Shown here: positions 51,545-62,098 of the stretch, in pieces
How positions within the stretch are numbered: position 1 is the first letter of the stretch
Layout: each line of letters starts with the position of its first letter
Assembly (NCBI RefSeq): GCF_034702125.1
Contig: NC_085869.1
Coordinates: 17,187,044 to 17,251,043, forward strand
From: Engraulis encrasicolus
Taxonomy: Eukaryota; Chordata; Actinopteri; Clupeiformes; Engraulidae
Length of the DNA: 64,000 bases
Direction of reading: 5' to 3'
Position numbers and translations under genes: made by a program
The notes under the pieces: generated by a model
Seen by the model: the letters and a program-made list of their open reading frames with translations, nothing else
The model's database searches: none
Told to the model about the DNA's origin: nothing

Positions 51545-51840
51545 GGGGCGCATTCCAATATGCACACTCCCTTCCTCCACTTGTGCTTGTGGCCTCACGT
51601 TTTGCTGACGCCCTGCCTCCGGGGAGAAAACAATTAAGTTTCCCCGCTGTCAGCCTAGCTACAACATTTTTTCTTCATTCACCATCCAGTTTGCAAATGA
51701 GAAAATGACATTACAATTGAGCTTTTGCGAGATATTGTAAAACAATGCTGTTGTCGGTAATGTCATCATGATATATTACTTCCTGGTACGAGGCTACAAG
51801 CACAAGTGGAGGACGCAAGTCTGCATATTGGAATGCACCC
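51545..51840 (+). mobile_element. Fold-back MITE, family A copy 4 (best preserved)
   Basis: Left end ggggcgcattccaatatgc and right end gcatattggaatgcaccc are inverted copies. Next inside, tccacttgtgcttgtggcct pairs with ggctacaagcacaagtgga. It ends 128 bp before the asb9 start codon and so lies in the likely promoter or 5' leader. Confidence 0.88.
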
Positions 51841-51968
51841 AGGGGGTGAGGGAGAGAGGGAGAACCTTACAGGACCAGTCGAGGCGAGTAGTCACTCATT
51901 AGTCTAGACAGCAGAGGTGGAGTGGACAGCTCAGCTGCAAGACACTGTCTGACTCCTGTGAGCAAACA

Positions 51969-52050
51969 ATGGCCAAATTTGAAGACAACAGGGACTGTCA
52001 GAGGGACCAAACTGGACAAATGGTGTTCATATCAAACCCACTGATGGCAG
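51969..52050 (+). CDS. asb9: asb9 exon 1
   Basis: Start codon context aacaATGG, donor GATGGCAG|gtatgt in phase 1. It encodes residues 1-27, ending in the family words ISNPLMA. Confidence 0.85.
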
Positions 52051-54671
52051 GTATGTGTTTGTATACTGTAGACCAAGGAAGATGATGTGGCCTGACTGTG
52101 GACCACGTTTAGCCCCCTTTTTTGTGCTTACTCTTGCGGGTTGTTGTTAGACACAGAATCCGATTGGTCTCCTATTCACGATGCTGCCTACAATGGAAGG
52201 CTGCTGTCTTTGAGGAACACTATTCAGCAGGTTGGTGGCTCTGTGTTCTTGGTAAAGTCACTTGTCACCACACACCACACAGGCAGTTCCTGTTTAGCTG
52301 GCGGCACCCGTCTTCCTGTTATGATGTAACGCGTAAACATTCATTGTGTTTTGCACAGGGCTATAAATTTACTTTTTTTTAATCACTAGGCAATTTGGCT
52401 ATTAATGTGAAATTTTACTATCCACACATACACTCACTATTAGTGAAAGTGGCTAGTAATTCTTCTTTTCTACCAGCCAAACTGAATTTGCACCAGCATT
52501 TGGCCAGATGGCTGGTGTTAATTTAGAGCCCTGAGTTTTGCATATCACACTTGTACTATATATTTGTATATGACACTTGTGCTATATAACACTATCCCCA
52601 TGGTAAAACAGTTACAGTAGTTTAACATTTGTAATCTGTCTTTAGGGAGTGAGTGTGAACTCCGTCACACTTGACCAGGTTTCTCCCCTGCTGTTGGCAT
52701 GTCTGCAGGGGCATGTTGCCTGTGCCAAAACACTGCTGGAGCATGGGGCGAATGTGAGGATCAATGTTTAATCTTATCCACTTTTTTTGCTGTGAAAAGT
52801 GCCTTCCTTGCCGCTACGCTAGTAATGTAATCTGCAACCCTCCATCTGTGATCACTCTATTGGGTTGCAACTTTGCTAGTCACGTGGTAGAAAATAAAGG
52901 GTCTTGTTTCTCTTCAGTTGAAATGGTGCAGTTGCTTTCTCGTGTAGAGTTATGTATAACTTGCAAATATAAAATAGCCAAACATAAACGTTCCAATGCT
53001 GAATACTCCAAATATCTCTACTGAATATCCAAAGTTGACAAGAATGTCGGGCGGGTGGGTGACCACAGGCTGCGTTTGTGCATGCAGGTGAACATTCCAT
53101 CTGTGGACGGGGCCACGCCCCTCTCAGAGGCCTGCACCAATGGGAGAGCAGACTGTGTCAGGTTGCTGCTGCAGCACGGAGCCTCAGTGCGGCCCGGAAG
53201 CATCTCGTCCTCCTCCCCAATCCACCAGGCTGCCGCCAAAGGTCAAAGGTCAACTCCTTTAGGTAACACTTTACTTGACGCCGGTGTCATAAGCATGTCA
53301 TTACAGTGTCACAATAGTGTCATAGCACAGTTATGCATGTGTCATAAACATTTAATGACCGTTGGCTTTAAGTGTCACTATCTATGACAGTTTTATGAAA
53401 CTATTATCAGACTGTAATGACATGCTTATGACACCAGCGTCAAGTAAAGTGTTACCCTCCTTTATTCTAACCCCTCAGGCAGTATTATGTAGCCCAGTGG
53501 TTCTCAAACCTTTTTTTTTAACAACCGCCCCCTTATCCTCATCATAAGCCCCCCCAACTAAGCCTCCCAACACCCCTTTTAGTATTAAAATAAAATGGAC
53601 TTACTGCCTGCCAATAGATGAAACCCTGATGTAGCCCGTTAACAGGCGTCATCCCGCCATTGGGACGCTGTAATCGACACTGAAAAACCGTAACTACCAT
53701 AGCACTGCACCCAGGGGCGTAGCAGCAAATTGTGGGGCCTATGTACAATCCGCTCCAATGGACCCCCCCAGCCCTATATCTGCACAAATCAGACACTGTT
53801 TCGGGCCCCCTATACACATGGCAGGTGACTCAGTCACACTTTACCCCCCTGTACGACACCCCTGACTACACCACTATGACAGCGTACAGGTCCTTTAGTA
53901 ATACATTACTACTTGGTCATTGCCATTCTGGTAACAGCTAATTTATGACAGGGGTAGTGTCTTAAAGGGTTGCATGGAGCATATAAAAACTATACACATG
54001 GCTTAACCGCAGTGTTGTATGCTTTAGGTCACACAGAGTGCGTTGAGGTTTTGCTAGAGCATGGCGTGGATATTGACCTGAACACAGGCCAGTCTGGCTC
54101 GCCTTTGCACACGGCGTGTGCCAATCAGCACCTTGGCACTGTGAGGAGACTTCTACAACTAGGTATGCCAGTTTCCCTTCCAATGACTACATTAACTCCA
54201 TTCAATTCTGAATAAAGCTTAATTCCGATTTGAAAACATCATGTAAACACTCCTCAATTCGGAATTAAATGAAAGATCAAAGTAAACTCGACGGAACTAT
54301 TTAATTCTGAATCATTAATTCGGAATTAAAAACCTCATGTAAACGTAGCCAATGAACGGAAAATACACTATGCCATGACATTACAATGCTTTACATTTAG
54401 CAGACGCTTTTAAACAAAGTCACAATCGATGTATGAAATTACATACAGAATGTCATAACTCCCCACAGGTGCCAGTGTTAACAGCAGTAGGAACGGAGAA
54501 GCTCCACTGCACATCGCATCTCAGCTGTCGAACCCGGAGCTGGTCAAGGCCCTGCTGGACCATGGCGCTGACCATAAGGCCAAGAACAAAGCAGGCAAGC
54601 AGCCAGTGGACATGGCGCCCGATAACAGCCCTGTTCGGAAACTGCTGGCAGACTACCAGGGCCGCTGCTAA
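51969..54671 (+). CDS. asb9: asb9-like ankyrin-repeat protein lacking a SOCS box
   Basis: ASB9 is normally the substrate receptor of a Cullin-5 ubiquitin ligase that recognises creatine kinase. Ankyrin repeats bind the target and a C-terminal SOCS box binds Elongin B/C and Cul5. Six exons join as 51969-52050, 52151-52230, 52646-52753, 53088-53241, 54028-54162 and 54469-54671: 762 nt, 253 residues. Signatures are ISNPLMADTESDWSPIHDAA, LLLQHGASVRPGS, SSPIHQAAAKGHTECV and KNKAGKQPVDMAPDNSP. Six to seven ankyrin repeats span residues 33-249. The last residues, QGRC and the TAA stop, are transposon sequence, and no SOCS box follows. Human has a similar SOCS-less isoform of about this length. asb11 is the closest alternative. 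The ATG has A at -3. It may be a working adaptor-like inhibitor or a decaying gene. Confidence 0.88.
52151..52230 (+). CDS. asb9: asb9 exon 2
   Basis: Acceptor tgttag only 100 nt after exon 1, donor CAGCAG|gttggt. It encodes residues 28-54 (DTESDWSPIHDAAYNGRLL), the first ankyrin repeat. Confidence 0.9.
52356..52534. mobile_element. hAT MITE with exact 8-bp duplication in asb9 intron 2
   Basis: Ends cagggctataaatt and aatttagagccctg, flanked by gttttgca (52348-52355 and 52535-52542). A related fragment seems present near 26970-27072 (ggtgcacctgaaaac, gcagagccctgg). Confidence 0.88.
52646..52753 (+). CDS. asb9: asb9 exon 3
   Basis: Acceptor tctttag, donor GCGAAT|gtgagg, phase 0 at both ends. 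It encodes residues 55-90 (GVSVNSVTLDQVSPLLLAC, AKTLLEHGAN), ankyrin repeat 2. Confidence 0.92.
53088..53241 (+). CDS. asb9: asb9 exon 4
   Basis: Acceptor catgcag, donor GCCAAAG|gtcaaa in phase 1; the donor is weak. It encodes residues 91-141 (DGATPLSEACTNGRADCV, LLLQHGASV, SSPIHQAAAK), ankyrin repeats 3-4. Confidence 0.92.
53262..53456. mobile_element. MITE with GGTAACACTTTACTTGA termini, exact duplication
   Basis: Ends ggtaacactttacttgacg and cgtcaagtaaagtgttacc are exact inverted repeats, and 'tcataagcatgtcattaca' pairs with 'tgtaatgacatgcttatga'. Flanks are exact: ctccttta (53254-53261 and 53457-53464). It starts 20 nt after the donor of exon 4. Confidence 0.95.
53495..53625. mobile_element. 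Truncated hAT-like end, CAGTGGTTCTCAAACC type
   Basis: Only the left end cagtggttctcaaacctttt and the following 'aacaaccgcccccttatcct' are recognisable. The partner end is not found, and other repeat fragments follow to about 53920. In asb9 intron 4. Confidence 0.55.
54028..54162 (+). CDS. asb9: asb9 exon 5
   Basis: Acceptor tgctttag, donor CAACTAG|gtatgc, phase 1 to phase 1. It encodes residues 142-186 (GHTECVEVLLEHGVDID, GSPLHTACANQHLG), ankyrin repeats 4-5. Confidence 0.93.
54469..54671 (+). CDS. asb9: asb9 exon 6 (ends inside a transposon)
   Basis: Acceptor ccccacag, phase 1. It encodes residues 187-253 (ASVNSSRNGEAPLHIASQ, LVKALLDHGADHKAKNKAG). Native sequence stops after LLADY at 54656. 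The next codons, CAG GGC CGC TGC TAA, are the terminal repeat of the element starting at 54657. Confidence 0.9.
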
Positions 54672-55419
54672 GGTTTTGGAGGCCCTAAGCATAACTGGTC
54701 ATAACAGGCCCCCCTCATAATTAGCTGTACCATTTCAGGGAATGTAGGATGGTGTTTATATCAGGCACAACAGTTAGTTTGACAGAATTGAGTAATGGAA
54801 TAGGCCTACACATTTATTCTAAGAAAAATGATTGGGCCTTTAGATAAGTAATAAATACATGTTTTTTTGTAATGTAATTTAATATTTTATGACGTTTTTC
54901 ACTCAATCTCATTTTAGGAGGCCCCAATTTTGGGGGCAAAGTGGGTGAGGTCCTAAGTATACTCTGCTTACTCTAGCGGCGGTGTCGTGCCAAAAAGCGA
55001 GTCCCTGCCAGAACACGACTGCCCTCATTGAAACCAATGGAAACCAATGACATTTTTTGAGAGAAAATTGTACTCATTTTTGCAGAATGAATTACATAAT
55101 TAATGAACTAAACATATGCTTATGAAACATTACTCGTCCTCCACTTAATATGAGCTATTTGAATGAAACCGTAACATTTGTTATGACAATTATTCAATTC
55201 TTTTGTGGAAATAATACTGAAATTGTAACCAGCTCTTTGTAGTACTTCCAGAAGGAATGTAGATGCTTTATTGATAGGCTTTCCATCCTAAATTGTGTCG
55301 GATTTGTCTGCAAAAATGGGTAAAAAATATCTGAAAAATTGGTCATTGGTTTCCATTGGTTTCAATGAGGGCAGTCGTGTTCTGGTAGAGACTCGCTTTT
55401 TGGCACGACAGCGGCCCTG
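54657..55419. mobile_element. hAT-like element at the end of the asb9 reading frame
   Basis: The ends are exact inverted repeats, cagggccgctg and cagcggccctg. Flanks cagactac (54649-54656) and aacactac (55420-55427) match at 6 of 8 positions, fitting an old 8-bp target duplication. Its distal part (54976-55415) is itself a fold-back with arms of about 75 bp, sharing gtcgtgccaaaaagcgagtc and aacacgactgccctcattga in inverted form. It is either a composite element or one element inside another. Confidence 0.8.
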
Positions 55420-55539
55420 AACACTACTGACCCTTGTGCTACAGTATGAGTATCTCACTGAATGCACATTTCTAAGACTTTGATGTCACTCACCACATGA
55501 GAGGAAGAACAGGAGAATTTGTATTTTAATTAAAATGTG

Positions 55540-55545
55540 AATAAA
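55540..55545 (+). terminator. asb9: Candidate poly(A) signal for asb9
   Basis: AATAAA about 870 nt after the present stop and 120 nt past the transposon, followed by a T-rich stretch. If used, the mature 3' UTR would carry the whole element. Confidence 0.4.
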
Positions 55546-56484
55546 ATGTGCAGGTATTTTACTTTCAAGATGATAGACAACACAAGAGGGTATGTTTTGC
55601 ACATTGGGAGAGTACAAGATGTAAGCCTGATAACTACTGCTTGTAACTGCTGTTTTGGATTAAAAAATGTTTGGTATAAACCTGTGTTACTTTTATCCCT
55701 TGTGGTCATGACTCAAAGTGATCAAGTTCAACTTCCTTTGCTGGGTTAACTGGTTTCACAGTTCAAGAGAGAGATAGGTGTCTTTACAGATAAGATAGAA
55801 ACACAAAAGACATGCACGTGAAATCTAGGACATTCAATGTCAACAGAAATATAAAACAGTACAGACCGTACTGACATGCTGTATAACTAACACATGCATG
55901 TAGAAGCTTGGAGCAAGTAGTTGTCCACATAGTATAGCTACAGCAGTATTCAGAATGCCTTGTGAACTTATTGAATAATATGGCAGATGCTGTATATCAT
56001 TGCATGCCAGTGGTGTAGTCTACTTATTATGGTGGGTATACTGTATATTTGAGCATTTTTTGAAGTGGGTTTACTGTATATATTTGTGCTATTCAAAACA
56101 ATGGATCAATCAATTTTAAATGGGTATACTGAAATCCCTGAAATTTAAAAGTGGGTATACTCCGTATACCCGCATTCTACGTAGACTTCACCACTGTCGC
56201 ATGCTTTAATGTGCATCCTACCTTTAGGGTTGCTTCTTAATTTGCAATGTCCAATTGAGAGAGAAAAAACCCCATCTCATCCTCTTCCTCCTCAGGATCA
56301 GCCTCATTCACATTCACACAGTCTGTCCATTGTGCAATTTGGCAAAAAAGGCAATTTTTCAGTTTCCTCTTAAATGACCTAATGGATTGTGGAAAACCTA
56401 CTTACTCCTACTGCTCGGTTTGAGTTTGGTGTCTAATTTACAGGGTCTTTTTTGGTTTGTGATTTTTTTTTATGTGGCTTAAGC

Positions 56485-56692
56485 CAGTGCTTCCCAACCT
56501 TTTTTGTATCGCGTACCCCCTAAACCTCTTAGTTGTGCCATGAGTACCCCCTAATTCAGGTCCTATATCGCTTTCTCTGTCCTGATGTTACTGCTCCATA
56601 CATTTGTTATTATAATGACATCTTTCCAAGTACCCCCTGCAGTGTGCCCGCGTACCCCTAGTGGTACACGTACCCCTGGTTGGGAAACACTG
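56485..56692. mobile_element. hAT MITE, CAGTGCTTCCCAACC type
   Basis: Ends cagtgcttcccaaccttt and ggttgggaaacactg. Flanks gcttaagc (56477-56484) and gcttaagt (56693-56700) match at 7 of 8. 'gcgtaccccc' words occur inside both ends. Confidence 0.88.
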
Positions 56693-56849
56693 GCTTAAGT
56701 GACTAACAAAAGGTGACATTTGGCACAATACAAGGTGTTCAGTTTTACTCTTTGGCAGTGTTTCCCATACATAAACCATGTTGTGGCACAACACCAATTT
56801 AAAATGGACATATTTAAAACCAAGTGGTTCAAATTACTCACTTCACTTA

Positions 56850-56852
<3 letters not shown>

Positions 56853-56936
<84 letters not shown>
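56853..56936. repeat. (GA)n microsatellite
   Basis: An uninterrupted run of about forty GA units. Confidence 0.97.
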
Positions 56937-56939
<3 letters not shown>

Positions 56940-57883
56940 CTTGCTAGTGATTGAACGTCAATAATTCATGAGATATGAACAGCGAAGCCTACAGTACATT
57001 TATGGGGACACACGGACACGTTAACACTTGCATTGGCCCAATGTTTCATTGTGGGGTGGGTATAGGTATCAGGGTGAGTAAAAGACTGTACGCACTGAAC
57101 ATACAGTAGGTCGTCGATGCACCACACATGTACTCGGCTCACGTTTTGTATTCTCCTATCCAACAGTGCGTGGCAGAGCAAGCATTTTTTTTTTTTAATG
57201 AACGTTGTAACTCTAAAATAGGCCATGTGCAGTGTTGCTGATTAGAAGGGCAAGTCACTGTCTGTTATATGAGTTGATAGAGGGGAGACAGAAGTAGCAC
57301 TAGTGATTAAATATGAACAGGGACAGATTACTGCACAGACCCACCGGGCCAAGGCCCAGGGGCCCAAGAGTCAAGGGGGCCCTGAAGCCCAAGCCTCTAT
57401 ATTTCCATTCTCATAGTGTGTTAAAATTTTCTTGAGGAACAAACTCCCAACAAAAAAAGGATCTGTAACATAAGCCCTGATTTTTTTGTAAACTAATAAT
57501 CAAAAAGTATCTAAAGTATTCAGATTATGTCAGTCACTCACATTTAGAAATCCAGTGGATTATGTTACAAACTACATTTTGAATCGTGTAGGCCTACAAG
57601 TGTAATCAGTAGGGGAATACATCTTAAAAGTAACTTTCCCAGCACTGTTGGTTTCGGGACAGGTCTTCACTCCCTGGAGAAAATGGAGACAATAGTTAAG
57701 CAACCCAATTTAATCCCACGAAAATATAACCCCCTTCGCCTTCTGCATCCTCACCAGAGAGAATACAGGAAGAGTAGGGTGTGAATAGTCCCACTGTATC
57801 TTTGTCATCTGGGAGATTTTATTTTGTCTTGACCACAAGGGGGAGGTGTAATACCTCTTAAGGATCACCGAAACTGATCATGC

Positions 57884-58194
57884 TTTAAAGGGACACTGTG
57901 TGAGATTTTTAGTTGTTTATTTCCAGAATTCATGCTGCCCATTCACTAATATTACCTTTTTCATGAATACTTACCACAACCATCAAATTCTAAGTATTCG
58001 TTATGACAGGAAAAATTGCACTTTTCATATATGAAAAGGGGGATCTTCTCCATGGTCCGCCATTTTGAATTTTTGAATGTTTATTACTTAGTAAACTTTC
58101 ATGTACAGATCAAATTTGGCAATAGGGAGCCTAGTTTCAATGAGCAGCATAGTTGCAGTACCTTTTTGACCATTTCCTGCAGTGTCCCTTTAAA
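57884..58194. mobile_element. MITE, family C copy 2
   Basis: Ends ctttaaagggacactgtg and cagtgtccctttaaa. The body matches 31124-31480 over long stretches (tttatttccagaattcatgc, ttgcacttttcata). Confidence 0.8.
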
Positions 58195-58602
58195 TATCAG
58201 GGTTGATTTCAAGTTTTTACTGATCTTTTAATTTTTTTTTAGGTCTAAGGCAAGTAGGGTATTTGGCACATCAGTGTATTCCAAATGCAATTATTTAAAT
58301 TGTGGCTTCCTGTTACCAGTCTGAGGAAACTGGTCTAAGTCTTTATTAGCCATTTTTGTTTATTTTTTTATTAACAAGTTTGAACTGCATCATCTCTTAT
58401 ATACATTTAAATACGCAACTTACTGAACTGGATGAGCCGCATACAGTATTGATCAACAGAAAGAAAGAATAATAAACCTGACACCTGGCATCTGGCACCT
58501 GGCATTTCACAGTAGGCCTCTCGCCACTTCTCTCAGCAGCAGCAAATGGCAGTCCTACCATGCACACTACACAATCCATTCAGAACCGCATTGTGGTGTC
58601 GG

Positions 58603-59201
58603 CAGAGGTGGAAAGAGTACTGAAATATTGTACTGAAGTACAAGTACTGTTACACTGTTGAAAATGTACTCAAGTACGAGTAAAGTTACCAGTCAAAAAA
58701 TCTACTCAAGTAAAAAGTAAATAATTTAAAATGTACTTTGAGTAAAAGTAAAAAGTTACTTTTTAAACAATCAGCGTTTTCTGCCTCTACTGTGATGTGC
58801 AAGGGGTGCAACGGGTTAGAGGAAGAACAGCTAATGTTGATCTCCTCTGAGTTAAGTGAATCTCCATGTCAGCCATCATCGTTTGGGTGAGAGACACTGG
58901 TCGCACGCGCCAACTCTTTATAAACTAGGCTAGAATTCTAGAGCTGCCGGCGCATGGGCACAACGCTCAGCATCCTAAACTTTAAACATTATCAGAACAC
59001 GTTTTTTTCCGCCACTGTTTCAGAGGAGTTTTTTTTAATTACTCTGTAACGCTTGTGCTGTAAAATGTACCGAAGTACATTACTCGAAAGAAAATGTACT
59101 TAAGTAAAAGTAAAATTACAAATTTTAAAAAGTACAAGTACACAAAAATGCTACTCAATTACAGTAACGCGAGTAAAGTAATTAGTTACTTTCCACCTCT
59201 T
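58603..59201. mobile_element. 600-bp hAT-like element, CAGAGGTGGAAAGAGTAC end
   Basis: Left end cagaggtggaaagagtact, right end agttactttccacctctt. Flanks ggtgtcgg (58595-58602) and ggtgttgg (59202-59209) match at 7 of 8. Subterminal 'aagtaaaagtaaaaa' words recur at both ends. Confidence 0.86.
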
Positions 59202-59457
59202 GGTGTTGGCCCTACGTTTCTACAAAACAACCTATCACTAACATTCAGACTGCAGTCAGTGCCAAGAAATTGACTGAAAGAAGCTGCACCATTACCTGCA
59301 AAGGTGATGGTGATGATAATGGACACATCATGGCATCCATCCACTGCTCCAGAGGTTGAAGTGCTTTTGACTTGGATATGATGCACACCTGCCACAAAGC
59401 TCAGTGTATCAAAAGGCCAAAGCTGTGATTAAATCAGCTGCTGTCATGACTGTGGTC

Positions 59458-59692
59458 ATGCTGGGTAGCTATGGCCTAATGGTTAAGGAGATGGGCTTTG
59501 GATCAAAGGGTTGGCAATTCAAATCCCACCTTTCCACTCCTATCCAACACAGCCCATGTCTGAGGTGCCCTTGACCCTCAGACAAGGCACCTAACCCCAC
59601 ACTGCTCAGGGGACTGTAATCAATACCCTGGAAATAACTGAGTCGCTTTGGGTAATATAAAAACTCTGCTAAGTGTAATGTAATGTAATGTA
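59458..59692 (+). mobile_element. tRNA-derived SINE with ATGTA-type tail
   Basis: The head has A-box-like text (tatggcctaatggttaagg) and a B-box-like region (ggcaattcaaatcccacc). A body with 'ggactgtaatcaataccctg' follows, then a tail of tandem tgtaa units. Fragments of the same body appear near 41505-41530. It is not a functional tRNA. Confidence 0.7.
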
Positions 59693-61468
59693 ATTAGGCT
59701 TGGGCTGTGGTTAAATCAGCTCACATTTATACAAAATGGCTGGGGAAAGGGCTGACATAAATATTTGTCTTGTGGGGGTGTGGGTCAACTCACAAAGCTA
59801 CACCAAAGGTCTGAGAATGAGTGGCCTCTTATTGATTTCTCTTTATGTTTCTGTAGGTACATCATTGCACACAGAAAGAAAACAAATAAGAAAAACAAAT
59901 AAGCCTTCCAAACCCTCCCTCAATACAAACATCTAATCTCAACTGTTGTGTCCATTGGGTAGCTGCAGTCCATTGACCTTTAAAACCTGGGAAAGATGAT
60001 GAACACTATAATCATTGAATGGATCGAATAAAGGCATTCATGCTCCCTAAGCTGACAGTGGTCACACATTTCAGGCAATATTGAGCCACTCCCTCACTCA
60101 CAGAGACCATGGTTTCATACGCAACCACTTCAGCTTGAGTTGATGCCAAGATCCAGCAGACCTCCATCCCATGGCATGGTGGTGGGAAGCACTTTAGTTT
60201 AGAGCCAAACAACCTCACATCCTTCCTCCCTCTCTCCTCCTAGAGCTTTTACATTACACCAACCCCATGAGGCCTAACCTTTCACTTCCATCCATGCACT
60301 GCCAAATGCGGCAGCACTTAGCACTCCGCTCCAGTCCAGTCGCCGCCAGCGCTGTCTTTCAATAATGGCCCACGGCAAATAATGCACGTTTTTCACCTGG
60401 ATGCACCTTCCTCAGAGAAAAAAAAGAGATCCAAGCTGAACCTTTTAGTACAAGAAAGGAAAAGTTACACAAACATCCTGAACTGAGGAAGCTTTGGTCT
60501 TGGTAGGACACAGGACTGAGAAACACTAATAACATGGCGGGGATATGCCACATGGACATAGAAAGCATTGAGGAGCACGAATAACTCGAATAACATTGAG
60601 GGGATATGCCATCAGATGATATGATCCAAGAGGTATATCCCTTCCATCGTGCTTCCCCTCTACAACGGCATGATGAAATGAAACCCCATGCTTTATGATT
60701 ATGAATGCTATCAGCTACGGGGTGTGGTGATTCCCCCATCGTCTGGGAGCCTCTCCATGACCACTGGAGCTGGATCTGCTCATAGATACACACGGCCTCC
60801 CGCTGAGCAGCCGGATTGAATTCAACTCACATATCTTCCAAAACACTTCCTAATTACTTTGATGACAATAATTGCTTTGATATTTATAGTCGCATGCCTA
60901 GAGTAATTAAAAACAAATAGCTGTGATGGTACAAAACATTGCATGTCCTGCAGTCTAGTGGTGCAAGTGAGCTGAGGAGTCAAATCAAAAGTGGCTATTT
61001 CTTTCTCCCCCCCCCAAAACTTTCTTTCTAATTAATGACCTGGCCAGTGCCGAGAAGCTTTATTTCTTATCAGAGTCGCAAGGAGCCTCAGGAGAGAGGC
61101 GGGCTGCTCTGAGACCGAGAGAGATAGCTTGACATGGGAAATAAACTAGGACAGGGGCACCACAGATCTCTATAGAAGACTTCTATACAGATTGCACTGC
61201 ACTGCATTTAACAGATGCTTTTGACCAAAGCAACTTAGAAGGAGAACATTCAAGAAAGTACAGAGTTTGGGGTCAGTGCAGAGAACAGCAGTACAAGTAA
61301 TGTAGAGTAGACAGATATGTGACGGGCACATGTAGTCAAGAAATGGCCTTGAGGAATTGGTGTGATAGATGAAACAATAATTGTACTCAGTGAGGGCATC
61401 AAATGACACTGTTGCACTTTTCATACCACAAAAAAATGAAACGCAAAATGTACCAAAACCGTTTCATT

Positions 61469-61474
61469 TTTATT
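61469..61474 (-). terminator. mospd2: Candidate poly(A) signal for mospd2
   Basis: TTTATT on the + strand is AATAAA on the gene strand, about 480 nt past the stop codon of the gene at 61952. Confidence 0.4.
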
Positions 61475-61951
61475 TATGTTGCATATACATTGTATATTAA
61501 CATTTAATACTGTACACATAATCAAATGTCTTTTTTCTAAATTCTCTATACAACATCTATTATAAATTATAAGTATTTGATCATGATGAGTAATAAAAAA
61601 TACCTACACTTTTAAACCACATGGTCAGACTCTTACACATTAGTTCATCTCAAAGCCTCTATTGTCCTCTGAGAGACCAGCTCCTGTTCTGCACCACATG
61701 ATTACCAAGGAATTGACTGGCAAAAATGACGTCTGAAGCAAACTTTGTTTTTTTGCAGCGTTGACTGGCAATAGCCTGCACGTTTTCCACGTCCACAGAC
61801 TCCGTAAATGGAGAGAGAGAGAGAGAGAGTGTTACGTGTTACTGTCATTCATTTTGGTCACAGTTTTCATAAGAAGTTAACTCTGGTCCAAGAGTGGCCA
61901 AAGGAAATTCTATGAGTAGGTCAGATAAGGGGGAGTGGGAGTGGGAGTGGG

Positions 61952-62098
61952 TTACGAGGTGGAGGTCCACATTAGGTACATGGTGGAGAAGCTAAAGAGC
62001 ATGAGGAAGGACACCAGGGCCGTCAGAACCTTCTGGATCCAAAGACACGAGTCCAGCTTCTGCTCAAGCCGGGAGTTAATCGCCATGACCCGTACAAG
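61952..62098 (-). CDS. mospd2: mospd2 last exon (membrane anchor)
   Basis: Acceptor tctttttttcag; 49 codons including the TAA at 61952-61954. It encodes a Glu/Lys-containing helix followed by about 22 hydrophobic residues. Confidence 0.75.
   Translation of the reverse strand, partial: LVRVMAINSRLEQKLDSCLWIQKVLTALVSFLMLFSFSTMYLMWTSTS

Larger units (their letters stand above)
55546..61468. other. Interval between convergent asb9 and mospd2
   Basis: No gene is supported over nearly 6 kb. It contains the repeats listed separately, an AT-rich block with homeobox-like TAATTA/ATTAAT words at 60840-61080, and one exon-like stretch on the - strand at 59296-59388. I searched by eye for a SOCS-box exon (Leu-x-x-Leu-Cys-Arg pattern) on the + strand and did not see one. 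Confidence 0.5.

Noticed and set aside
57720..57790. Possible SOCS-box exon for asb9
   Set aside because: The open text reads PLRLLHPHQREYRKSRV and lacks the Leu-Cys-Arg and Ile-Arg core of a SOCS box. No acceptor is convincing.
60359..60793. A 144-codon open frame on the - strand
   Set aside because: Composition and residue use look random. There is no recognised domain and no splice or promoter context, so it is likely chance.
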